DNA from: Voacanga thouarsii
Lineage: Eukaryota > Streptophyta > Magnoliopsida > Gentianales > Apocynaceae
NCBI GenBank assembly: GCA_026120185.1
Contig: JANUWF010001468.1
Span: 124,001-188,000, forward strand
DNA: 64,000 bases
Reading direction: 5' to 3'
The position numbers and the translations under genes were made by a program. Positions 23,436 through 34,381 of this stretch are shown here, in pieces (the first letter of the stretch is position 1; every line of letters starts with the position of its first letter). A model generated the notes under the pieces. It had not been told where the DNA came from. It saw nothing but the letters and a program-made list of their open reading frames with translations, and did no database searches.

Positions 23436-23514
23436 ATCACGATTGTAATGGATAATTTGATATTACCAATAGACCAATTTAATATATTCATTTATTTGGT
23501 GCACCTCAGTTATG

Positions 23515-24080
23515 CCTACAACCCACACCAATTTAAAAAATACTATAATTACCTAGACATTCTAATACCATATTTGTTTCTGTGTGTGTGTGTGATTCAA
23601 AAGTAACCAATAAGCAGACTAAATGGTTTTCTATTTTGAATTATATGCAAAGATTAGTCTGTGAAGATATTGTAGAAAGTTTCCGTGACACTAATCAATG
23701 ATGGTTGCATTATATAAACAAAAACGTTGAAATTTATAGGTACCACTGTTTTCAACTGGCAAAGGTTATTCTTCAATCCTTTCTATATAAAAATGACTAG
23801 ATTTTCATCCTATCAATTTAATTTTTTGGAATTTAGGTCTCAAATTTTTGGAGTATGAGCTCTTTTCTATATTCTTTTGTTTGGTGTAAATACCCCACCC
23901 ATTATTTGGGTAAAGCATTTGCCAAATTTTTTTATTAATAAAATCGATCTATGATCAGTGTAAGCATATACTTAATTAAATTTTAATTAGGAGGCCCTTA
24001 ACTGTACATCAATTAGTTAGGAAGACTTTAAGAAACTAGTTAGATAAAATTAAATCCTTTAGATAATTAGTTTTGTGCAG
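23515..24080 (-). pseudogene. Potato inhibitor I relic, copy B (exon 1 and promoter)
   Basis: 23553-23571 on the minus strand is a decayed exon 1 (MVLECL, compared with MASECP in the intact gene) with its GT donor at 23552-23551. Upstream sequence 23572-24080 aligns with 8454-8990 of copy A over its whole length, including 'TGCAAAGATTAGTCTGYGA' and 'TTTTAATTAGGAGG'. No exon 2 was found; the sequence at lower coordinates soon meets the MULE flank. Confidence 0.75.
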
Positions 24081-24089
24081 TTTGGATTG

Positions 24090-25375
24090 TCAATCTCTTA
24101 TTTTATTATTAAACTTCTTTGTTATAATTGCGTTAGTTTGACAAACAAAAATAAAAGTTCAACAGACACACTAAGTTATCAACACAATTCGGCTATTAAT
24201 AAATCTACGTCTGCAAGTGCTAAATCAATAAAAAAATTCATTAAACTTTAACAAAAGTTACAAGGAATGCACTATCTCAATTCACCAAGTGATCCTTAGT
24301 AGACTATGACAGAACACTCTCCCAATATTCTATTAGTAAACTACGGTCCTACTAAAACTTAAATGAGTGATGGTCTATGATTAGGTTTTTTATGTTAATA
24401 ATTATTATATGTTATGAATATTGTGAGTGAATTGGTGATATATGTGTTTGTGTGCATAAGCGCTCATGGGGTAGATAAGAAATGTTGGAGGTATATGTTT
24501 CAAGCTTTCAATATTCAATCAGTTAAACCTCACTTTGTGGGTAATAATTATTAGTGTCAGTTTGTCTTACCTGATGAGATAAAGAGTTGGATTGATATCA
24601 ATTAATCAATATGTTATTTGAAATTCATGAACTTATTCCTATTATGTTAGTTCGACTTTGTTATGAAAGTATTGTCATGAGTTAATTTTTTAGGAATGAC
24701 ATGTTATGCTAATTCAATATTTTTGTAAATAAATGATTGGATTTTGGTATGTATGAGTGCATGAATTTTTTTTGTTAAAAATATTCAAATATATATAATA
24801 TATTCATTTACGGGAAATGTCTGAATTATTTATTATGTTAGAGTAGCTCACTTTTTTTTTTTTTTTAACCATTTCACCAATTTTAATATAGATTTTAACG
24901 ATGTCTGTGAGGAGCATGAAGATGAGTGGATTTCTTAGATCCAAAACTTTGAATAGTTGGTGAATTATTTAATAATTTAAAATTATTTTGGTCGCAAGAA
25001 GCTTGATACTCTTGAGGAAACCTTAAAAAAATTATTATCATCGCACATCACAATTTGGACTTGATTATCCTTTTGAGTTCGGATTTGAGGTGTGACATTT
25101 GATGCACTTGGGCATACAAATTATACTAAAAGGATTAATGCTTTTGAAACTATTCTATTTTCTTTCATTTTATTCTTTAAGATATAAATCCTAATTTGAT
25201 AAGATTTATGAGCAAAGAACTTGACTATTAAATTATTATTTCAATAGTTAAACGATTCGATTCTTATTAAATTATAAAAAGTATATATATCATCATAGAG
25301 AGAATAAAAACTCCCTCAATTTATTTTCCTTGGGCTTCTTCCAGCTCCACACAATTATTGTCATCAAATGCCTCT
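24090..25375. other. Intergenic with a possible gypsy LTR remnant
   Basis: The end of the segment 24380-25098 ('TTCGGATTTGAGGTGTGACA') and a 'GTGAGGAGCATGAAGATGAGTGG' region at about 24908 resemble the 3' half of gypsy LTRs such as the one ending at 7930. Boundaries and target duplication could not be fixed. The remainder is AT-rich with no gene. Confidence 0.35.
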
Positions 25376-25959
25376 CTAACCGATTATAGGAACCCTAGTG
25401 ATAACATTATTCTTGTCAACATAAACTCGAACCCGATCACAAAGGTAATCTCTAGTCACACCTGTTCCTTCTAGAACAAGGCAGTCACCAAAGGATTTTC
25501 CCTCTCTATTATGATTATAGCTTTGTCTCCTCTCTTTCCAAGAAGTTCAGGCCATGAGCCCTTCCCTATGAAGGCAACCAAAAAGAAAAAAGAAAAAAAA
25601 AAAACCGTTAGGATCACTTTACATCATATGTTCTTGTACCCGAATCTACATCCCAAAATTATAAATGAAGTATTGTATATACATTGCAAACATTATCCAT
25701 GTATGCAACTAGCGGGGATATGAGTTGCAAAGTAACATTATACATTCATGCAACATTATACAACGATAAACATATATTATACAACGACTTGAATCACCAC
25801 CCCCACCACTTCTATCTCCGTCTCTGCATGCAATATTTACAAGATTAGATTGGAAACCTAGCAACAAATTAAGCCTAGCTGGGCATTGTCGAATCTCTAC
25901 TATGCATACAACCAACACGAATTTAAAAAGTAATTACCTGGACATTGATCTGATTCCAT
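25376..25959 (-). pseudogene. Potato inhibitor I pseudogene, copy C (frameshifted)
   Basis: Exon 1 is 25938-25959 (MESDQCP, GT donor intact). Exon 2 is 25376-25565, after a CATAG acceptor, and starts 'GKGSWPELLGKRGDKA', the conserved inhibitor I N-terminus. Around 25465-25480 one base is missing compared with copy E, so the frame runs into a TAG just before the reactive-site loop. The loop and C-terminus (VTRDYLCDRVRV..) are readable only in another frame. Exon 2 is 4 nt shorter than in the intact gene, which fits one lost base plus one lost codon. The promoter-like region 25960-26310 is shared with copies A and B. Confidence 0.85.
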
Positions 25960-26310
25960 ATTTGTTTCTCTGTTGCTTTTGTGTTTTCTTGTGTCTCTGT
26001 CTTTGTGATTGATCCAAAGAGTCAACCAATAAGCATTTTATAGGCAGCATTTCTGATCATGATAACTTGTACCAGATGGTTTTTCATTTTGACTAATATG
26101 CAAATTAAGATTTTTGGCTTCATGATTAGTCTGCGATGATATTGCAGAAAGTATCTGTCACTCTACTAATCAACTATGGCTGCGTTTTAAGGACAGAAAT
26201 GTTGAAATTGATGTGTACCATTCTTGTGAAGGGGCAAAGGTTGTTCTTCAATAGTTTGTGTAAAAATTGACAAGATTTTCCTCATATCAATCAATCCACG
26301 TGTGATTTTC
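25960..26310 (-). promoter_or_regulatory. Upstream region of inhibitor copy C
   Basis: Aligns with the upstream regions of copies A and B (shared 'ATTAGTCTGCGAYGATATTG' and 'CTAATCAACTATGGC'). It marks the extent of the duplicated unit. A C-rich tract (26328-26342) follows. Confidence 0.5.
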
Positions 26311-27720
26311 GATGTCTATATAGCCTCCCCCCCGCCCCGCCCCAACTATGGTTTATAAAGAAGGAAGATGTTATAGTGTTGAATTAGTACCTACTTGAAT
26401 ATAATAATTTTTTTTAAATTTAAGCGATAATTAATGCGATAAAATTTTTAAATTTTATTTAAAATATAATAAATTTTGTTGAAATTTATCAATATCATAT
26501 AAAGGGTTTGAAACTTACTGTTTCTTCTTAAAACTTGTCATTCTTGTCTCCTTTCTGAAACTTGCAACTTTTATAAAATTAGTTATTAGTGGGTCCATAA
26601 AAGTAATAATTATTTCGATAATATACCTCTTCAGCACTATAGCATTTTTCAAATGTTTTGTGCCTTTAAGTTGTTACAACATCACTGTATACTATTATTT
26701 TTATGTAACATAATCTTTAAGATATATAGTGGCAAGACTTTTCTTATATCCTTTCGTCAACAAAGTATACTTCAATTTTCAAATTTTCTTTTTTGGGGGG
26801 GTAAATATTCCAATTTTCAATGATGTAACGGTATGTTCTTCCAAAAAAAAAAAATCATAGTGCGGCTGCTAGCTAGAAAATTAGGGTGTACACACAAAAA
26901 TCAGACCGCCTTCTTTGATATGGACCATATATATGGCACACTTATGGTTTTCAACCCATTTCAAAATGCAGAAAATGGAACTCCCTTTCAAGGCCTTCCC
27001 AAGTTGGGCTTGCTCATAAAAAGATTTATTGTCACGTATGTACTCGCTATCATTTACACTTTTCATCTCAATCAAACATGGGATTAATGTGTCACATTCA
27101 CCACTTTTTTAAACTCAAGCATTCTAGTTGAACTCATATATACTTAAAAGCCAAATCCAGTACCAACCAGGCGATATGGGATTGAAGTGGCGCATATACA
27201 CCTTCTTTAAGCTCAAGCATCCTTATTGAAATTCACACTTAGGGTCAAACCCAAGAGTAACTATGTAATATGAGATTTTAGAAATAACTCCTATCGTGCC
27301 CATAGGCTTGAAAAGGCAGCAATTGACCTATAGCACTCATACGATTAACTACATAGTAGTTATTCTCGTTAAACTAAAAAGGATATCCCAAATTAATAAT
27401 TGATATTTAAAACCATCTTTATATATATCATTCAAACTTATTATCTCAATTTCATGTGAGATTAAAATATCCCATTTATTTACCTTTCTCTTTTTCTTTT
27501 TTTTTTTTAAATTTCTAAAAGTCATGAGGAAATGAACTTGTTTTTCTAACCTATGAATAACATACTTTTAACTGCATCTCTAAACTTTATTGAGTCCCAC
27601 TTAATAAATTCACATAGCCTAATATAAGAAGCTGATATTTGCGACTCCTTTTTGTTATAGACACTCCATATATATAATTCTTTCTTTCTCCTCTTGATGG
27701 TTAAAGTGTCCTCTCACTTT
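26311..27720. other. Intergenic; diverged direct repeat at 27079-27280
   Basis: Two copies start 'ATGGGATTRAWGTG' at 27079 and 27177 and share 'CTCAAGCATYC', a tandem duplication of about 98 bp. No gene is visible. The overlapping ORFs at 26833-27087 on both strands look spurious. Confidence 0.45.
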
Positions 27721-27729
27721 TATTCATCA

Positions 27730-28060
27730 CCATGAATTACTATAGATTTTTTTATTATGTCATCTTGTGGGATTTTTTGGTTTTCGTTGCTTGTACTACA
27801 TCTGGGGGAGGGGGGGGTTGTTATAATGTGTATTTTATAGGCGGTGTAGTGCTGGGATGACCAACTTGCATGTACCATTAGATACTGTTTTTTAACTAAT
27901 TTGCAAAAGTTTCATGGCCTTTTGGCTCTATCTTAGCGGCAGTTTCACACGTAGAAGCTTTATCCTTATCCTTATCCTTGGCTAGGACTAGGAGACAAAC
28001 TTCTAAGGTAATTATCCATTGCTGCGCTTAGTGGAGCACTTGAAAAGTGTGCATCTTTTA
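27730..28060 (-). pseudogene. Potato inhibitor I relic, copy D (promoter region)
   Basis: 27835-28030 aligns with the promoter of the intact gene (29975-30160). Shared segments are 'ATAGGCGGTGT', 'GCTGGGATGA', 'GGCGGCAGTTTCACA' (one base different) and 'TTTATCCTT'. Around 27755 the expected exon 1 position on the minus strand reads ATGACATAATAA, which stops at once. It is the most decayed copy in the cluster. Confidence 0.55.
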
Positions 28061-28133
28061 GAGAAATTGATACAATACAAGTTATAAAACACATATAAAA
28101 CGAAACCAACTGGATTTACACAGGCCTTATCAT

Positions 28134-28660
28134 TAGGGATGGCAATGGCCAGGTCGGGCGGGATTAGAAATCCCGATCTTGTTCCTGTATATGCCCTTAT
28201 TTCCCTATTCTTGACTCGTTCTTGCTACGGGAAAAGGTGGGGATTTCCGTCCCTGGCCCGTTGAGGATAAAACAATCTCCGATCTCGACTCAACGGAGAA
28301 GTAGGGGCCCGTTTAGACCCGAAAATATTTATAAAGATTTAAAAAAAAAAATTTGCCTCCAATATATTTTTATTCAATATTTTTTAATCATATAGAAAAC
28401 TTTAGTGGTGGTTTCCAATAATTCACGTATTTATCATATCACTAAATTAGTAAAAGTAAAATTTATAATTTATAATTTATAATTTTTTTTATTTTTTCCC
28501 TCTTCTTTCTATTTTATTTTATTTTATATACATATATAATCTACATTTATATACATATATAATCATATATAATATATAAAATCTATCTATAATTTATATA
28601 ATATATATATAATCTATATAATATGTATATATATACAATACATATATAATTCACCTCATA

Positions 28661-28691
<31 letters not shown>

Positions 28692-28917
28692 TTATATAAT
28701 TTATTTATATATACATATAATATATACATATAATATGTAAAGCGGGCCGGACTAGGGGCGAGAATCATGTAATCCCCGTTCCCAGCCCGCCCTAAGTTGA
28801 TGGGCCAAAGAATGAAGACCGCCCACGTCTCTTCTTCGCTTAAATCGAGGAATCTCTGATCTAATCGAACCAAATCGGGCCGAATCCCCGATTTAAGTGA
28901 GGAAATTGCCATCCATA
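28134..28917. mobile_element. Non-autonomous hAT element (784 bp)
   Basis: Termini TAGGGATGGCAAT and, as reverse complement, TATGGATGGCAAT. The flanking octamers CTTATCAT (28126-28133) and CTTATCTT (28918-28925) match at 7 of 8 positions. The ends are GC-rich ('CGGGCGGG', 'GCGGGCCGG'); the centre (28490-28735) is almost pure AT with (TA)n runs. The ORF at 28583-28912 is low-complexity and not a gene. Confidence 0.85.
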
Positions 28918-29575
28918 CTTATCTTCCATACCATACTTCCCACAACTTTCATGTAATAGCGGTGTACTTTCCAATCTATAGGGGAGAATCTGATTCTTTA
29001 TTTTAAGTCTTTTTGCTTTTTCAAGTCCACATATCATTTTTCAAAGCTCATATGTGGGTTCCTACTAGTTTCATTCATTTAGTATATCATTTATAAAAGT
29101 CAAATCTTAATCTTATTATCTGTATAGTTTTATTGTCACATTATTTCTTGACAATTAGATAAAAGTGGGAAAAAATAGAACAAGAAATTAATAAAATATT
29201 GTTCAATTGGCAAAAGTTGAGACTTCCCAAATTTTCAAATCGGAGTTCAATCCAATTAGTAATGGATTTATTTCCCTTTAACTAATATATAAATAGGTGT
29301 TACTTTAGTCTTTTCTTGAATATAAGTATCTGTTCATGATCATATGCCTAATTTCAGGGAATATTGTGGTTCACTAATTGTATTTATCAAAAACAAAACT
29401 TAAAAAGAAAGGATAACTGGAGCCACTTTTATTTATAGTTGATGAAGTACATATGACTGAGAAGCCTGTAACTTCTTTTATTTTCCTTAGGCTATTTTCT
29501 GGTCGGAATAATGTATACTTTCCCAATGAAAAGAATGTTGATGATCAGCAGCTTCCAGTTCTGGCAGAGGATTCT

Positions 29576-29895
29576 CTAACCAGTCGCCGGAACCCTTACG
29601 ATAATGTTTTTGTCGTTAATCCATACACGAACTCTATCACACCGGAAATCTGTAGTCACAAATGATCCTTCTGGAACAAGTGTAGCAGTCACCAGATGGT
29701 TTTCCCTCTCAATGATGTTTAAAGCTCTATCCCCTTTTGTTCCAAGGAGTTCAGGCCATGAATTCTTTCCTGTAATCAGAAAAGAGCAACATCTTAATCC
29801 TCATCATAAACAATGCAAATATTAAAAGATCAGGCGTTACTGCATATCGACTATTCTAAGATATGAAGTAAATTACCTGGACATTCTGATGCCAT
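29576..29895 (-). CDS. Potato inhibitor I family serine protease inhibitor (PR-6), intact copy E
   Basis: Two exons, join(29877-29895, 29576-29769) on the minus strand, encode 70 residues, the normal length for the family. Exon 1 is MASECPG with a GT donor (29876-29875); exon 2 follows a TTACAG acceptor. The protein begins with the conserved 'KNSWPELLG' block. The inhibitory loop is 'VPEGSFVTTDFRCDRVRVW', and by alignment with the family the P1-P1' bond is Thr46-Asp47. Cys5 and Cys50 can form the usual disulfide. There is no signal peptide, as in many PR-6 members. Such proteins inhibit serine proteases and are typically induced by wounding or pathogens. A threonine at P1 is not the usual choice for a chymotrypsin or trypsin inhibitor, so target specificity is open. 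It is the only uninterrupted member of this cluster in the window. Confidence 0.92.
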
Positions 29896-29970
29896 CTTCT
29901 TGATCTTATATATGCGCCCTTCTTGATTGCTTGTTTGTTTGGTTTGATTGATTTTGTTGGGAGAAATGTG

Positions 29971-29980
29971 CATATATAGG
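29971..29980 (-). promoter_or_regulatory. TATA box of the inhibitor gene
   Basis: CCTATATATG on the minus strand, about 75 bp upstream of the ATG at 29895, giving a short leader of about 45-50 bases. Confidence 0.6.
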
Positions 29981-30086
29981 CGGTGTTGGGATGATACCTT
30001 GTACCGTGAGATGGTTTTCCTTGACAAATATGCATAAGTATCATAGACTTTGCAGCTGTCTTGGCGGCAGTTTCACATCTTTATCC

Positions 30087-30092
30087 TTGACC
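30087..30092 (+). promoter_or_regulatory. W-box (TTGACC) upstream of the inhibitor gene
   Basis: TTGACC, the core WRKY-binding motif, lies about 110 bp upstream of the TATA box. WRKY control fits a defence gene, but a single hexamer is weak evidence. Confidence 0.35.
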
Positions 30093-30961
30093 AGGAGACA
30101 GAGCTTCGAGATAGGGATAAGAGAATAGCGGGCACCTAACGAATCAACCATTGCTGATCTTGTCATACTTGTTACCAATCATGTATTATAGTGGATTGGG
30201 TCTTGCTATAAAATTTGTCGGTGTTATTATTATTGTTGGTATAAATTTGACTTCACAAACCTCTGATATAAGCCGTATACATTTCAATCTTAGGGAGAAA
30301 ATTCACGTGGCTTCTTAGTTCCTACTAATTTGATGTAATATTAAAGTCAAATCTTGTTAATTTTTACTGTTCGTGCCGCACAAGAAATTATCAGAAGACG
30401 GAGACTTTTAAAAAGATTAATTAATCAGTATTAAGTTTTGTTTGATTAATTCATAAGCATCCTTGTCTAAATTAAAGAATTTGACATACCAGTAACAACT
30501 TAATACTTTTTGTACCTAAACACTTTTGCTTGCAGCCTTTGATTCCCATTCAAGTTCTTAAGTGTTGGCACATAGAGAAACTCCAAATTCCAAGGTTGTG
30601 TATAATCCCTCCTATATTAGAACCAAAATTGAACCTTTGCTTGGATACAAATAATTTTCTCTTCCTAACATAATTTGCTCTTCATAATTTGCTTGGTGCT
30701 TGACAAATAATGATGAGACCCCAAGAGAAGTTCTCAGATAAAATGTACAAATATTTCAAGGATCATCAAAATCAGGACAATGTCGTAAATGAAATTTGCT
30801 TTCACTGAAGAAAAGCTATGATTAATACCACAATCAATTCATTAGAGCAGTCCTAAACAAGGACTTTCGCTAGGCAGGCAAAGAACAATATATGCCACCA
30901 TTCAAAGCATCTAACAAATGAAAGAATAGAAGAATTGTTTGTATTAGGAATCAATTGAAAT

Positions 30962-32066
30962 TCAAGATTTGCTGAAACTGGTAGCAATGGGGATTATGAC
31001 CACAAGAATGAGCACAAGAAGAAGAATTACACCAATGCACATCCATCTCCTGCTGCTTCTCTGGTAATTCTTTGCAGTCTTGAGATTCTTGGTTCCATCA
31101 TTCACATACTGGGCGGCATTCAGCACATGGTGCTCAATGTCATCCATCTGCTCCCCTTGTGCCTCCACCATTACTGCCATATCCAGAAATATTTGGTGCA
31201 GCTCCAGCAAACTCTTCTCTATCTCTTTTGCTGCATCATACCTGTCCTGTATTTCCACCACAGTTTCCAGAACCTTTCCCCTCCCATGCTCCTATGAAGT
31301 ATCAACAACAACAGTATTAATCATAGGGACACAAACCTCAGCTAATATGTCTCAGAATTCCTCAAACATATTCAAAAAAGAAAACAAAAAAATGGAAAAT
31401 CCCCCCAAAACCAAAAGAATCCATAACAAACGAGAAAGGTAAGGAGAATTTTTATGATACCTGTATGGCCCTAGACAGGAGTTCCTCACCACCATGGCCA
31501 TTTCCACTGGAAATGATTTTCTCTATGACTTCTTCATCCGGGTTCTCCCCTGTCACAGTGAAGTATCTTCTACCAACAGTCTCCTTGTACTCGGTCATCA
31601 TCCTCTGTCTCAACCCTTGAAAGTCCATCATTAGCTCCTTGAGCTTCTTCCTGAGGCCATTAGTGACCGCAGACCTAGTACGATCAACAAGGGTGCCCTC
31701 TTTGCACCCAGAGAGACGCCTGCTCAAGGCATTGGACCTGTCCATCTCCTCCAGCTGAGATTTAATAGCCTTAGCCTTCTTCAGCACCGCCAAAATATCT
31801 GCATTAATGCGGTTTCGAAGCGACTTCAAGGCTTCTGGCTTGTGCAGAGTCTTGCTTTCTTCATTTGCCTCTTGTAAACGACCCAAGACGTCTCTGATAA
31901 AATTCATCTCCTTCTTCACATTCTCTGCTTCTTCAAGAAATGCACTGAGATTATGATCCATCTGGGTCATCCCCATCTCCAGATCTCGTCCCGCCTCAAG
32001 ATCTTTCATGGCTTCCTTCTTCAGATCCACATAACTTGTGAACGATTTTGTCATCAAATCATTCAT
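30962..32066 (-). CDS. KN/SYP111: Cytokinesis-specific syntaxin KNOLLE (Qa-SNARE SYP111)
   Basis: Two exons, join(31461-32066, 30962-31291), encode 311 residues, against about 310 in Arabidopsis KNOLLE. The N-terminus 'MNDLMTKSFTSYVDLKK' is characteristic. Residues about 30-160 form the helical Habc region. The SNARE domain lies at about 212-274 with the zero-layer glutamine Gln247 in 'VEAQGEQMDD'. A C-terminal membrane anchor follows (about 286-306, 'WMCIGVILLLVLILVVII'). Intron borders are CAG/GTATCA and TCATAG/GAG. KNOLLE fuses Golgi-derived vesicles at the forming cell plate. Arabidopsis KNOLLE also lacks or has few introns, so a single intron is plausible. MSA motifs upstream fit expression at G2/M. 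No disabling change is seen. Confidence 0.95.
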
Positions 32067-32118
32067 GTTTGTGGCTGTGGACTAAACTCAAATTTGATTT
32101 CCTGGAGAAAGCTAGAAA

Positions 32119-32129
32119 GATTTTATAGA
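32119..32129 (-). promoter_or_regulatory. TATA box of KNOLLE
   Basis: TCTATAAAATC on the minus strand, about 55-60 bp upstream of the start codon, implying a very short leader. Confidence 0.5.
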
Positions 32130-32240
32130 TATTTTCAGATGAGAAGTGAGGAAGAATCAGTGAGTGAGATTGTTGGGGAGGGGTTTTTGAGACGCTTTTA
32201 AGAGCAGCAGCCTGCTGATACAGGAGATTAATCAGATAAA

Positions 32241-32266
32241 TAGCCGTTGCAGTTTCCCAACGGCTA
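32241..32266. promoter_or_regulatory. Two mitosis-specific activator (MSA) elements of KNOLLE
   Basis: CCCAACGGCTA at 32256-32266 fits the MSA consensus YCYAACGGYYA exactly. Five bases before it, on the opposite strand, GCAACGGCTA (32241-32250) is a near match. Both lie about 110-150 bp upstream of the TATA box. MSA elements bind three-repeat MYB proteins (MYB3R) and drive G2/M transcription; KNOLLE is a known MYB3R target in Arabidopsis. Confidence 0.8.
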
Positions 32267-32591
32267 TATTTTGAATAAAAATACCATTTTGTCGCCCAAC
32301 GTTGGGATTGTACCTCGCCTTCCCCAACCTTTTTTCTTTTTGGCACTATTTCTTCTTTCTTGGCCATTTCCTTTTTGGTAGCTTTATCCCTAACATTTGC
32401 TGATTTTCCCCAACTTCAAAGTGAAAACAAAGATGCTTTCAATAATACAAAAAGAAAAAAAGAAAACCAATGTTTTGTAGGAGAATGTGAGTAAAACAAA
32501 TTTATTCAAACTCATACTATACATGAACCTCAAAATATTAAAATCGTACCCCTTAATTAGGGGAAATACTCCACAAATTTGATTTTGTGAA

Positions 32592-32592
<1 letters not shown>

Positions 32593-32656
<64 letters not shown>
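32593..32656. repeat. (TA)n microsatellite
   Basis: About 30 TA units directly abut the following hAT element, whose target duplication (TATATAGT) includes the end of the run. Confidence 0.9.
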
Positions 32657-32659
<3 letters not shown>

Positions 32660-32840
32660 AGCTGTTAAAATGAGTCAGTCCAGTCTAACTCACGTGGGCC
32701 GGCAAAAATATGAATTGGGACGGGTTAGTTTATTTTTTTTATGGATTATAAAATCTTAAGTCCAACTCAATCCTTCTTAGCCCATGAGCTGACCCATGAG
32801 CCATTTATATATAAATAATATTTTCTAAAAAAGAAATTTC

Positions 32841-32885
<45 letters not shown>

Positions 32886-33459
32886 TCTTTAATTCTAACT
32901 CTAGTATAAATATAATGAAGCAAATTATAACTTAAAATAAAATATAAATATTAAATAATAAGTTATACATATTTTATCTATTATACTTTGCACACATAAT
33001 TCTACATAAATTTATAACTTTAACAAGTTCGAAAATTAAACATCACAAATCACATATTAAAATTTATTACTCTCAAATATATAAATACAGTAATTCAATT
33101 TACAATTTCAAATTTAGAAACATCAAAGTTAAAAATCAACATTTGTTTCACAATTTCATAAAAAAACCATGAAATGTTAAAAGTATTGCTTATACCGTTA
33201 GTTGTTATATATTACCATCATCATATATTAGTTTTGTCTTTTAAAACTTTTGTAATTTTTGAATTTGAAAATTAAAAAAAAAAAAAAAAGATGTGGCCCA
33301 TGGACCAAACCCGGCCCAACTCCACTCAATCCATGGATTTTGTGGGCCAGGCCAAATAGTCCAAGTTAAATATAATCTTGAAAAATTACAATCCGTCTCA
33401 TCCCATATTACTTATGGACAGAACTTGACTCCTGAACTTAACTCATTTTGACATCTCTA
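32657..33459. mobile_element. Non-autonomous hAT element (803 bp)
   Basis: Termini TAGAGCTGTTAAAATGAGT and, as reverse complement, TAGAGATGTCAAAATGAGT (16 of 19 match). The flanking octamers TATATAGT (32649-32656) and AATATAGT (33460-33467) match at 7 of 8. Ends carry 'GGGCCGG' and 'GGCCCA' motifs; the centre is AT-rich with a (TA)n run at 32852-32882. Noncoding. Confidence 0.85.
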
Positions 33460-33655
33460 AATATAGTTGATAATATAATTTTTAATATAATAATTTATGA
33501 AAAACAATCTCTTCACCTTAATGAGATTTTGCTAGGAAGGAGAAGATTATAATGTATTTAAATACATATTTTTAATCTACTCTAAAATCACTTTAATTTA
33601 AAATTTTATTATTTTATATACTTTTAATTTTTTTTTAAAAAAAATTTCATATACT

Positions 33656-34089
33656 TAAGGGTATAAACGAATCGAGCTTTTATCGAATATGTTTAGACTC
33701 GACTCGAATTCGAAACATCATAAATCTTATATTTAAGTTTGAATTTTAAACAAGCCAAATTTAAATATCTAAGTATTAAGCTTGAAGGCTTGTGAACATA
33801 TTCGATTAATTAATTAATTAATTAATATATAATTTATATAATTTATAATATATTATATTATAAATTATTTATTTAAATTCAAGTTCAAGCTTAAACTCGA
33901 ATTCGAGTTTTCGAGTTTATGATAATCGAACTTCGAATCGAATTCGAACTTTAAAATATTTCAAACGAATCGAGTTCGAGTCAAAGTTTGACATTCGAAT
34001 CGAACTCGAATTCGAACCTTGTATAAAAATAATAAAATTCGACTCGATTATTTTTAGATTCGACTTGATTCGATTCAAATACACCCCTA
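33656..34089. mobile_element. Non-autonomous hAT-like element (434 bp)
   Basis: Termini TAAGGGTATAAACGAATCGA and, as reverse complement, TAGGGGTGTATTTGAATCGA. Flanks CATATACT and CTTATAAC match at only 5 of 8, so the duplication is uncertain. The body is dominated by 'TCGAATTCGA', 'CGAACTCG' and related repeats in both orientations, able to form stems. Confidence 0.65.
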
Positions 34090-34381
34090 CTTATAACACA
34101 TTATATTTTCTCTTTAACCCTATCTTTAACCCTACTTGACTCTACATATTTAATCTCATCTTTTGACATAAAGCGAGCACATCATATCCCTTTTGTCAAG
34201 CCCCCGAAATGAAGATGAGCAGCAATTAGCTCTGAGTCAGATTGGTGCACATTCAGAAACCGATGGCTCGCTGTATACTTTGACCTGCCAGAACACATCA
34301 AATCCTGCCAAATAATTTTCTGTAAATTAAATGTTACTCAACAAGGTTTCAGAAGGGTGAATACAAACTAGTGTGTATCAT

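Noticed and set aside
28583..28912. 109-codon minus ORF
   Set aside because: It is inside a hAT element, and half of it is Tyr/Ile low complexity from (TA)n DNA.
29453..29825. Two plus-strand ORFs
   Set aside because: They are antisense to exon 2 and the 3' region of the protease inhibitor, whose minus-strand gene is clear.
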